In this document: piece after piece, positions 23,611-35,100 of the stretch
Layout: every line of letters begins with the position of its first letter
How positions within the stretch are numbered: position 1 is the stretch's first letter
Assembly: GCA_963978905.1 (NCBI GenBank)
Contig: OZ022258.1
Location: 31,438,716-31,502,715, forward strand
DNA: 64,000 nucleotides
Source of the DNA: Trichostrongylus colubriformis
Lineage: Eukaryota > Nematoda > Chromadorea > Rhabditida > Trichostrongylidae
Direction: 5' to 3'
The notes under the pieces: generated by a model
The model's input: only the letters and a program-made list of their open reading frames with translations
Database searches by the model: none
What the model was told of the DNA's origin: nothing
Made by a program: the position numbers and the translations under genes

Positions 23611-23905
23611 CCTTGTTTGTTTGTTTGTTTATTGACGTGAGCAACAGCCCACGTAATTATAAAAGGTGATTACAAATACAGTGAACATAAAAAAAACCTT
23701 GAAATTGTGGATCACCGGATCCATCTTCAAATTCCTGGGGAACCTCTTGATCCATCTTCGAATTCCTGGGAATATCCTTCGATCTCTCGCTTTTTTGGCT
23801 TGAACCATCCGCAACAATCCAATCTTTTTATGGGGAACTTGCGATGATACGACCTTAACACAGCGGTCCGACAACCCCGTTGATCGTATCACTGTGATCG
23901 ACAAA
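23611..23905 (-). mobile_element. Possible 3' end of a LINE with a (CAAA)n tail
   Basis: On the - strand an open frame of about 90 codons ends close to ATAAACAAACAAACAAAC (23611-23632 on the + strand, TTTGTTTG...). A short tandem tail right after the ORF is the usual shape of a non-LTR retrotransposon 3' end. No reverse transcriptase motif is present in the piece, so the family is not assigned. The simple repeat itself is certain; the LINE reading is inference. Confidence 0.35.
23718..23779. repeat. 31-bp tandem repeat, two copies
   Basis: Units 23718-23748 and 23749-23779 both start GATCCATCTTCRAATTCCTGGG and diverge slightly at the end. Confidence 0.9.
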
Positions 23906-24732
23906 TCAACGAGGCACTTCCCTTACTCTTCAGGTATTTTTCGTTTACATTTCTCAGCCGATCGCTCAGGGGAGGTTGTAATAGGTCTCGCAGCATTTGA
24001 GAAGACTTTTTACTCGTTGTAGACATCGTACGAACCTGTACTGTCCTTGCAATGCTATGTTCTCGTTGCGAATCGTCGTCCTACTCATCCCCACCTCTCC
24101 ACCCCTTACGCGCCTTTCTCCCCGCTCGTACCCGCACTCATACAATCACGTAATTAATCATTGCTATCCGTTTCTCTGTACTCGCACCATCTACAGACAA
24201 CTAATCCAATGTTGCAATGGGATCTGAGACGGCTGCAGCTGGGCTAACAAGCTCGTGTCCCGGGATTTCGTCTCCGCGTTCATTGACCCAGTTCGCTACG
24301 TACTTCGCACTTCTTCTTGGAGCCAATCTGGACGAAGTGTGGAGCGATGGACAGCCTCCTCGGCAGAGCGGTCGGCCATTCATTGTATCGCTGTCCCGCC
24401 GGCGGAGAACAAGCTCTTCCGGAGAAGACCAGTGGATTCCTCTTAAAGTTCATGTTGGCCCGATACCATATGCCGACAGTGCCCGCGATGCCTTTCACTC
24501 GCTCTTTCAAACCGTATTCGTGCCTCGATTTCCCTATTCACTTTCTTCGAAACCATGCTGACCTTTACGCGATTGCATACCTTTCCCATCATCGGATTTG
24601 TCTGTCAAACAGACGCAATTGTTTGAGGGCATGTCGGTAATCGTTCAGGAGACATCAGTTTCGGTTATCTCTTATCAAGTCGATAAGTAATTTGCTGTGC
24701 TATTATTACAATTTCGATTATATTTACTATCA

Positions 24733-24925
24733 GAGTTTATTTGGAATGCTGAACATTTTCGAGAGCTTTCTAACTCCTTCTTCAAGTTCTTCCGTTCCTT
24801 CTTCAAGTTCATGATTAAATCCTGATTTCTGCGTCCTTTCCATTCTTTCCAACTGTTCTGATTTTCCTGAAAATGTCTTTTGGCAGCAGAAGCCCTTCCT
24901 CCTCGTTATGCTCCTTTTTGATGAA
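24733..24925 (+). repeat. Direct duplication upstream of the formin gene, copy 1
   Basis: About 190 bp matching 25597-25775 in the same orientation. Shared landmarks are AATGCTGAACATTTTC, CAAGTTCATG or AAGTTCATGG, GATTTTCCTGA and CTCGTTATGCTCCTTTT. Copies are about 860 bp apart and clearly diverged. No coding role was recognised. Confidence 0.8.
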
Positions 24926-25596
24926 ATCCGAAGGCTTTCACCTATAGCTACTAGTTCGAGAGAGCTCACCACAGGCCAATGTTTCGCTGACAGCGCGGGT
25001 CAAGGGATTTTTGGGAGTCATATTTGGTGCCTTGCAAGAGGGGCGGGGTCGTCCCGAGTGCATAGATGGAGGCGTGAGAGGTGCTCAATTCTTCAATTTT
25101 TCGCTATTACCCGACCCCGACTTCTGCGACTGGTACCCTTACCCATTCCAATGAGTGCGGGCCCAGCTGATGCATGGTTGATTTTGTCTTCGCACACGAG
25201 CAAGGACAGGATGGATGCAGGGCTTACTTAGTTTGTGCGAATGATCGTTGATCCGGAATTGGATCTTTCAATTATGTGAATAGCAGCGACATCACTTCTC
25301 TTCACATCGTCTTCGCCCACTAATCAAATTGTGAATACCTGTACTTCTATTTCGCAACTGTAGCTCAACTGTGAAAATGCAAGTGTAGCAGTGTGAAATT
25401 TCTGCAAGACGGCGGAATAATCACAGACTCACATTCCACGATTGGCTTTCCCTACCACTGGAGGGACGGACCCTTGTGGAGGTTTTCCATCCATAAACGG
25501 TTACGCTCCTTCTTTTTGATCGTGAAGAAGATTAAATTTTTTCAGATTCATTTTACAGTGCTTTGCGTTCTCTTATCACTTTAACCCTCCGAAAGC

Positions 25597-25775
25597 CTTT
25601 ATTTAGAATGCTGAACATTTTCAAAAACTTCCCAACTCCTTTTCCGCTCCCTCTTTAAGTTCATGGTTAATTCCCGATTTCTTCGTCCCTTCCATTCCTT
25701 CCACTGTCCTGATTTTCCTGACAATGTTTTTCGGCAGAAGAGGCTCTTTCTCTTCGTTATGCTCCTTTTCTTCTT
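25597..25775 (+). repeat. Direct duplication upstream of the formin gene, copy 2
   Basis: Second copy of the 24733-24925 sequence, ending about 260 bp before the presumed start codon of the DAAM gene. It therefore sits where promoter elements would be expected. Rich in pyrimidine runs. Confidence 0.8.
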
Positions 25776-25957
25776 TTTTTTCCTGAAAAGTCATTCTTTT
25801 CATTCTTTCGTTGTATTTCTAAACCTAGCAGCCATTCGAAATTTCAAAGTGTACACGTTCATGTGGCTCGTGCTGGGTTGGACGTCAACTTTTTCGTTCG
25901 TTGGACTCCTTGAGGTTTTTCTTGTGTGCCGAGAAAGCACATTGATCGTACAGCTCA

Positions 25958-25972
25958 TTCTATTTATTGCAG
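25958..25972 (+). promoter_or_regulatory. Candidate trans-splice or 5'-UTR acceptor of the DAAM gene
   Basis: TTCTATTTATTGCAG ends at 25972 and resembles a nematode 3' splice site, 63 bp before the first in-frame ATG (26036). It could accept a spliced leader or join a non-coding first exon. Confidence 0.4.
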
Positions 25973-26035
25973 TGTCGTTCGTCTTGACGTAAGACCGTCG
26001 CGACATTGAAGTCGGGGTCAACGATTCACTTTCGG

Positions 26036-26197
26036 ATGGATTTCGTTGAGACTTGTATGGAAAGTATATTTACTTGTTTCAATCGAAAAAAAGATGATGA
26101 AGCAGCAAACAGAAGTGCCCAACAGCCGCTACACTACCTCGACCCACTGGGACTGTTGGATGATGGAAAACTTGAAAAAGACTTTGAAAAACTTGTG
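26036..26197 (+). CDS. daam-1: DAAM exon 1 (residues 1-54)
   Basis: It starts MDFVETCMESIFTCF; the hydrophobic FTCF followed by basic residues parallels the FCCF motif near the start of vertebrate DAAM. It ends KLEKDFEKLV, which aligns with the opening of the GTPase-binding domain. The donor is GTGCGT right after the GTG codon (phase 0). Joined to exon 2 it gives FEKLVEECGLSEERR, matching the DAAM pattern without a gap. The preceding sequence is intergenic, with the acceptor-like site at 25972. Confidence 0.88.
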
Positions 26198-29100
26198 GTG
26201 CGTTTTTTACTTTCGTAAATAGCCAAAAGAAGGGGTATAAAAAAGAGTTGAGGAGGGGGTCCAATATGAAACTATATAAATCGATATCAATTTGCTTTTC
26301 CATATTTCACTCACTCACTCAGTTCACAATTTTTTTAGTAATCTACTATTATAGCAGAGCAAGACTGGAGCATTCAGGATTGACTAATACCACTTTGAGA
26401 TTCGTCTTTTATTTTATTTTATTTCGAAGTATTTATGATATTTGGATGTTAATGGGCCTTTGCAACTACGTAGGAAAACCAGCCGGTGTTCAATCATGGC
26501 TTTCAGAATTTTTCGAGTCCTCTTTGAGGTCGTCACGAATTCGGACGCATTGAAGGCTCCATTCATCTGAGTTTCTGGTCCTTCTCCGTTCATCATAGCC
26601 CGGAAAATATCATCACGTCTCAGAATAGAAGCTACATACATGGCGCACCAATCAACCAGAGCTGATTGTGAGCGCTACGCCGTGTTTTTCATAAGCGCGA
26701 TCACGTGCAAACTGGTCACCCTTCCATCTATTACCTTTACCAAATTGCAAGGTACACCCAGTTGGAGCCGGTTTCTGAATTCGTTCTGAAGGTGCGGTAG
26801 CCCCAACGCATAATCAAGAAGATCCCGGGGCCACTCTTGCTCAATTCTGCTGTAGACTTAATGGTTTTTTACTCTTACATTCGCATGATGAAACTGGTGT
26901 TCGGCTTCTGACTAGCTTCATTCCTGTAGATCCTCCGGAATGCAAGCGAAACTCTCTTTGCATTGGTGTTTACTTGCCGCTTAGTGAAGTTACACTCCGG
27001 AGCGTCTGATAGAGCGTGGTCTACGAACTTGGGTGAGAATGTATCGAACTCTCTCACTCTGCCACACACTCTCACTCTTGCCACGCACTCTCACTCTCGC
27101 CACTCACCCATGTCCGTAGACCACGCCCTATCAGGCGCTCCGAAATGGAGTATGGCTGCCTAAGAACCACTCTGAATAAAGAGCACTCTTTATTGAGAAT
27201 GATGTAGCGATTTTCGTGTCGGTCATTTCCTTTCGTAGGAGAAAATCGACGATAGAATCCTTATTTTAGCCAGCGGTTTCTGCTCTTGGAGAGGTAGGCA
27301 GTGGAATTCGGGCGGTACATCTTGATCGTCGAGCTTCCATGTTCTTGACGCCTGTGAGCATATGTGATGGGGAACTTCGTTCTATCTACAATACCGCTCG
27401 CGTCGCGTGAGTAATTTTCGCCTTGCGACGGTTTGTTCGCGAAAAAACCGTCGCATCATCATAACTTCGTTCAGAGTGGATAAAATGGAAACATTTAGAG
27501 AGCATTGGATTTGTCTCGATGAGGCGTGTTCAGTAGTGTATAAAATGTCAAATTTCGATCAGCAACAGTCCTGAAAATCGCGCGAAAACCACCGCGAGCT
27601 CCTAGCGCTTTCCCACGGCAGTGCACGTGAATAGTGCGATGGCGCCATCGATCGTGACCGTTCTCCCAGGGCATGCACGTGAATCGCACCGGCCGAAAGG
27701 AGATTGAGACGTCGATCCACAAAAGGAAAAGGCTGGAAATAGGAAAATAAGACATTTATCAGTACAAAGGTTTTTGTACTCGTTCGATAGCATTTTCTGA
27801 GAGGAATCGAACGGCATACATTTCATTAGGAGATCTCCGTCTGCAGATGAGTTAAGGGATGGTTTTTGTTTGGCAGAGTATACACGGAGGCGTTGTTTAG
27901 GGCCACACAAAGGAGTAGGGGCTGATCTGAAAGGCTCGAAACTTCAAAATCTCTACACTTGTGTGAGTTCAGATTGAGATTGTGAAAGGATTTTAGCTTC
28001 AACTTATCAGGTTCCAAAGAAAATTTCCCTCCAACTTTTCAGAATGTGAAAAAATCGAGTCTGAGAAAACCGAAAACTTGTAGCATTTTCTTGTAGAGCT
28101 CGACGAGCTGATTACGAGAATGTATACAAGTCCGATAAAAAACCAATAAACTATTGATTCATAGCAGAAAAACGCGAAAACGCGTTTTCGCGCGATTTTC
28201 AGGACTGTTGCTGATCGAAATTTGACATTTTATACACCACTTAACTCGCCTCATCGAGACGAATCCAACACTCTCTAAATGTTTCCATTTTATCCACTCT
28301 GAACGAAGTTATGACAATGCGACGGTTTGTTCGGGAACAAACCGTCGCAAGGCGAAAGTTACTCACGCGACGCGAGCGGTATTGTACCTCAGTGTACGTG
28401 GCCAGTGAGACCAATGACTTCATGTCGGATCCCGACACAAGTGTGGTGTACAAAAATGATCATGGGAACGCCAAAGCGAACCATGTCAAGGCATATGTAC
28501 ATAACTAATTAGTTCTTTCAATCTGTCAATTGGTAAAACCCCTGCTTCAGTGAGGAAAATCCACAGAGACTCGAAGTTACTCCCTATGTGCCGCTTCTCG
28601 TCAACACGTAACGAGCTTGAACCAGAACCTGACCGAACGAATGCATTCCCGTTCGCCAATATGTTGGCAGAAGTTGCTATGGGATGACGAGCGTTCACGA
28701 TGCCACCACAACGACATAACCCGCATAGACGCATGGACAGATTACTTCGATTTTGAAAAATCTTGAGCTCATGGCGGCGCAGGTGGAGATCGTGGCGCGA
28801 AGGCTCTGATAATATCCGAGTAGTATTTCATTTGCAGACCCTACTTCGGAGTGACTGCAAGAGAGAATATTCACACATAGCGCGTCAGCTTTAATTTAAT
28901 CTTCGCTCTAACACCTAGGCGTATGTAGTCCTTTAGTAGCCGCAAGCCGATCCAGTGATTGGCTGTGTCATACATAGTTTAAAATTAACCGGTAACTTAT
29001 AGTCTTTCGGGTTTGAAAAAGTTTTCCGCGACGAAAAAGTTTCCGGAAACCTTCATGGGAGACCATTAAACTCTTTTACATAGGTCAACCTCACGCTATA

Positions 29101-32100
29101 TTTTGTAAGGAGCGCTCATTTTCGGCGTCCACCACACCCACTGATTGAAGTCTTGTTCTCGAACAGCCATAAATCGAGGAACATCTTCAACTGTCAAATA
29201 CTGAAGAGCGGTCATGGTCAGCCTTTTAGAGGATGCTGTGCTCATGCGTTTTAGAAATTAAATTATGTAATGGGCACTGCTTTGCGGCACGTTTTCGAGC
29301 CCCGTGCCGAACCCAAGAAAATCGCTGGCTACATCCGGCCCACTAAATATTCCGTAGGCACATCCTCTGTGAATATTTCTAGACTGTACAGAATTTCATG
29401 CTGCTTCACATCCTGTTAACATGTTTTGGTAACAATCGGCACAGATGTAAGTAACTTGCTTTATGCGCTATCACAGTGTACATGTAATTGAACTATATCA
29501 CGTCGCCTCATTTTATGGATTTTTTACATTTTTGTGATTTTTAGCCGTGGATCTATTAGACAAAAAATGAGATCTGTGCTCTTGAAACTATATAATCTCA
29601 TTTACGCTTAGTCATGCTCACATATTTATTTACATTAAATATATAGCATCTTAAAATCCAACACCATCAAATTTCGAAACAAGTGAGTCAAATAGAGATC
29701 AAACACGCGAAAGCAACTCATGGTTGTTGATTCTATTTCAAAGGACTTGAAATTCCGCATAAAAATATTGCGAAAAATTGAAACTGCTGTCGAGCTTTTG
29801 TCACCTAATGCCTTTTTCCAAGCCTGAAGCAGAGCAAGTTATTAAATTTTATATATTGACAGTTTTTAGAATGAGCTAGAGGATAGGTGCCCCTTGATTG
29901 ACAGCTGTTACAAAATATGGGCTCGCCAATGACTCAATTTTTTTTCGTTATATTTCTGTGCAGTTTTTTGGGCCTTGCGTTAGCCAATCAATTCATATGT
30001 ATTGTTTTTACACATTTGGATTGGCATGAAGATTCAAAAAACTCATAATACTCATGAAAACAGACCCAGAACAGCCGATAGAGGTGCTGATTGACACTGT
30101 TGTCTCGTTCGCCTTAGCTCGTAGGCGGTACACGTAAAGAGGAAGCAACCAGCAGCAGAAACCGTCATTTCTATAGTGGGCGCGAAGATTAACACAATCT
30201 GAATGAACTGTTCAATTGCACTATGCAACCTCTTCGAGAGCCCCATTTACAGAATTTCTGGAATCTTCCAGAAACTTTTACAAATTTCACCAGTACCTGA
30301 TTGGAATTCACGAATTTTTACAGATTTTCCAGGTCACAGAGAAGTATGATAGGTAGAAGGGAACTTTCTGGCTGACAATGAAATTCATACCGGTGATCCA
30401 TCTTTTACCGGTAATCGCCAGTCTGTCTTCATGCCTGCTCTATGCAGCTCGAAGAGGTGCTAAGCTTATATAAGACCGGAAAAAGTAAAATGTATCTTCA
30501 GTATGTACGAAATTATGTGGCCAATCGAGTAAACGCGGCCGGGAGTTCTATTTCATGATAAGAAGCCTTTCGTATATTTTATTGGACACCCTCCCCGAAC
30601 TTTGAATACAAATTTGGATTAGTTGGACTGTTGGCATGAGATGGATACTTCGAAATAGTGGATCCACTCTCAGATGTTTGGTCATGGACATGTGATAGCC
30701 CCATTCTTCTTTTACTGCCTCCATATACCTTTACAACTCAAGAACGAATGGTAATCTGGAACGAGACTTGTGTCTAGCATTTTCAAAGCGCCACAACTCC
30801 AAAACCGCAAATTGGACAAGGGAATAAATTTGCTGGAACCACCCCTAAACGAAGTGTTCACGATGCTATTAGGAACAAGGCAACGGCTAGCGTAGTTTCG
30901 ATGAACGCCAAGCAAAGTCAATGCGCCATTCACGTCAATTCAGCCGAAAATTTTTCGCCTAGTCCTCCAAAACTTTTACGAAGTGCTTACAAGAGAGATT
31001 CAATACCCTAATCACTAATAGAATAATCTTATCATTTGCAATTATTTTGTGTGTGGCCTTAATTTTACTTCAACATGGTGATGAAAGAAAAAGGTTAGAG
31101 ACATCGTGGTGTCAAGGAAGTCAGCTTAAAAAGTGAATGTGATATCAGTGACTTGGGCACTGAATGACCCTTGGTGTAAATTTCCATCAAATTTGGTAAC
31201 CAGGAACATGCAAATCGCACCAAAGCGGCGCCAAAAACAGAGGTCACATTTGTGATCGGCATCTAAATTACCTTCACAGAGAAAGTTCGAGCAAAAAACA
31301 TTTTCTGCTAAACTGTCGATTTCGTGGGTTGTAGTGGCCAAGTAGAATAAATTTCATGAAAACACGTAATTTCAAGAAATCGTAGCTGCCTATACCGTCA
31401 CAATTCGCTAAACTGCTGTTCACCTGAATATTCCTTCTTTACATCCGCACGTCTCGCTTTTCTTCCAGGTTTTTTTATTCAGCGGAGGCACCTATCATAA
31501 ACACACACTGTTTTCACGCACCTCCAATTGGGTTTGGACGATATCGTGCCATCATTCAAAAAACACTATTTTTGTTTCGTTGAGGCGATTTGATCCAATG
31601 TCTGCTACGAAGCAATATTAATTGCGTATAGCCTTCAAGGAACTTGAAGAGGAAATGAGCGTCTACTAAAGTCCATGACCAAATCCGTGAGAAAAGGTTC
31701 ATCCTTTAATACTCATCTCGGCAACCATGCAAAAATGCAAATGGTTATAAAAATTTCGGAGGAAATTCGGGAAAAAATGAAGCTTTTGGTCCTGCAGGCT
31801 AAGTCTGACACATGACCGCTGACCTTTTACAATTAGTGTGGCTCGTGACTCCCCTCGTACGCTGTCAATTTTCGACTTAAGCATCGAAGTATTCGCCGTA
31901 GGCAGTGACCTTTTTCGAGTATAGCGATTACCCAAACCATGTGTCCTCTCCTACATCCGAGTCCCCAGCTCCCGACGCACACATATGCGCAACATTCCTA
32001 TCGTGCAAATGCTGAGATATAATGAGCTTCACTTAATACCCTTGTCCCTCTGCTAGTAGGGTGCAAAGCAGGCATGGAAGACACACTGATGGTCAACAAG

Positions 32101-35100
32101 CGGTTTACAAAGTGATTCGCAGACCAAGCGGGCACATCGACTTCGGACTTCGGATTTATTAGTTCGAGCCCTGTTAAAGTGAGTCATACACAGCCGAAAC
32201 ACGATTTATGGGATTAAATGCTTCTAAAAGACTGCTCATCATTAGGTTTCGGTCACATCGCCATTGGGTCACTTTTCATCACAGTCACTTTGGGGCCGGT
32301 GAAACAGTTACGGAGGGGGAGAAGGGGGTGGGTCAGTTCAGCATGTAAACCAAGTGAATCAGACACTTCGACGTATAGCGGCTACGGTTAATAAAAAAGG
32401 GGTCAGTCGTTGATTATGGCGCTCGACCACAGGTGGTTCAGCAGAGGCTGCGAAAGATGAACTGACACCTTCTGAGTGCTCGCCATCTTCTCAATGATCC
32501 AATGTTCCACTATCTGGATTATTTTTCGGTTCCTCCTATGGTTGCTTATATCATATCAAAGCTTTTTGTTCTGTTCGAACATAATAACGTTCATGAAATG
32601 AAAAAAAATTTTGAAATTTTCTAAGCTTTGAAACAGAATGGACCAGAGTCAGTTCCACACCGTGTCTCGTACATCCTTCTTCTCCAGTTCACAAGCGACC
32701 CATTTTTTGACCGCACCTCTGCTTCATATGGATTTGCATATCCATAACTTGTGACTTTTAAAAGTTTGCTGAAAAGTTTGTTAGATTTTTTCACAGAATT
32801 TCTTTCCAGCATTATAAGCGGTATTGTAGAAGACTTAAAGTTGGGGAAGCATAGAAGGAATGAATTTTCAATAATGAACACCAATTTTGATACTGTTAAT
32901 TCTCATTTAATTAAGGAGGAATGTGGCTTGAGCGAAGAGCGGCGAGCTGACCTCAGAGCTTACTCGCGAGAGAAAAAACTCGTCATGCTCAACACGCAAA
33001 CGGTAAGGCGATTTCACAAAAAAATTAGACACTAATTCTCACAGCAGTCATTTCCAATTCACACTGTCATGATGGTGAGGTGAGAGGTACACGAAACGTA
33101 AAACGGAACTTTTGGACGACATTTTATAAATTGTCAGCTCAATAAACTGTCCACAGGCTCTGACACCGTTGCTATAATGCTCACATACCCAGCTTGTCCG
33201 AAGTTTAGGATACCGCTCAATGATCGACGTAGAAGGGAATGTAGACAATTCTTCTAACGTGAGCCATTTCCCAAAGCAACCGAGAAATTCTGTGCATTGG
33301 GAGCATTCAAATGCCCAATAATTCAATCTGAAACCATGAACCCTAATATGTTAATTGACCCGTGGATAGCTGCATGCTTTCAGGCTGCATCTCTTAGTCG
33401 GAAATTACTTGTGAGAGGAAAGTGAAAGGATCCGGTTTCAATGACACCATTTTCAGTTTCTTCACACTATCCTCATTTGTGAGCACGTTTCCCTTAGAAG
33501 AAAAATCCCATAAGACATTACCAGCATGCCTCGAAAGCAACCATAACACCAAGTAGCAGGCCAAAAACGTGGTGCGAAATATCCTTACAATCAGCCTGAA
33601 GCAAAGTTGTTTCCCAGCAAAGAAAAGCTTTTGAAACAAGCTGCCCCGACCCCGGTGGCTTCTAGATTGCCCATTCGACTCATAATACTTCAATCCATCG
33701 GCTCATGACGTCTACAAAAAGTTTAACTGCCTCTATGTAATGTCTTCTTACGACTTTTTTTGCCTTTCCTAAATATTCCTGCTCGGCTGCTACGTTAAGT
33801 TTTGTTTTCGATGTTTACACAACACGAAATTTTATGTAGCGCGTGATTAATCTAAGTTATACGTGGACCTGTCCAATTAGACCAGAAACTAATACACGAA
33901 GGATTTACTACTGAGACAATCAGCTAATGGATTGAAATTTCCACCAGAATTTCCCTAAAGACAGTGATAGGGGTAATCTGGGTAATGGGAACTCCTGAAG
34001 TGGGTCACGCAAATGAAAGCTAGGGGTCTAAAAAGACCATACGTGGCGAAATTTCCGATGACAAAGAGTTCCTCCCGGCTTTATAAGAGCCATCATCTTC
34101 TACAGCTACCACTTGTTTTATGGCAGCCCGCCCTTTTTTTTTTCAGGGCGACCCGCTCCTTTTGAGAATGAACGGCGGGAAGAGGGTATTGTTTCTCGGG
34201 TCTATGACCGTTTCATTAGGTTATTTTTCACTTCCGTACTATTGAGTACCTCAACCTCCTTATTCAATGATCCTTCCATTTTCGGCCCGAATCACCCCTA
34301 TAACTGCCTTTCGAAATAAATTGCTGTTTATGAAATTAATTCTCTATTTATAAAAAAGGTATAAGAGGCTACTTGTTTCGAGAAAGCTGTTCACTTGTGT
34401 CTGTTAGTGGTCGATTTCGTGAAGGATAGAGCACAGGCTCAAGTCTAAGTCTAAAGACAGTTGACAAAAACTGAGCGACTTCGAGCTCCTTATGAAACTA
34501 AATAATTTGCTTTATCTCACTAAATTTATAAAAAATAAGGTAACTGCATCGTTAGGAAGGGAAGTATCAAACAGGAGAAGAAACAAGGGATCGCATAAAT
34601 TGTCAGCGTGAACTTACCACAGCTCCTCCCCGTGCAAAATTTATGTTAATAAATTTACCTACATACAAACGATTTCACTCCTTTCACGCACACAGTTTCT
34701 GACCCTTTCTCTCGTCGACGAAGTTTCCGAAGCGTTATTACTTTTTGGGATTTCAATTTTCGCAAGGATCTCTGCAGATGACCTTTAATAATCATGAAGG
34801 AGAAATACGGTGAGGGGAGGGGTACATTTTCCGTTTCTTCTGAATACTTGAAACTTGAACGATATCATTTATCCATCCATTATGACCCTGCTTTAAAGGC
34901 ACATTCCGCGCTCGCTGATAGGTGGAGTAACAGTTTACTCGCCATTGGTTGTCGGGCGCCGGGGGCTGATCGACCACGCCCCACAGTAGGCAATAGGGCG
35001 TGGAGAGACCGCCTCTCAGCTGCCGACAACCAATGGAGAGTCAACTGTTACTCCACCCATCAAAGAGCGCGGAATGTGCCTTTAAGGGAAGTATACCAAT

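Larger units (their letters stand above)
26198..32915 (+). other. DAAM intron 1 (6.7 kb)
   Basis: GTGCGT donor. Holds the loop-repeat foldback at 26998-27143 and the 1000-bp inverted-end element at 27387-28386. From 28387 to 32900 I see no recognisable element or gene. The acceptor is the unusual ATTTAATTAAG at 32915. Confidence 0.7.

Noticed and set aside
24217..24561. Overlapping open frames in a GC-rich stretch upstream of DAAM.
   Set aside because: Open on both strands, no recognisable domain, no convincing splice sites.
32150..32180. AGTTCGAGCCC resembling a tRNA B box.
   Set aside because: No A box or cloverleaf could be placed around it.
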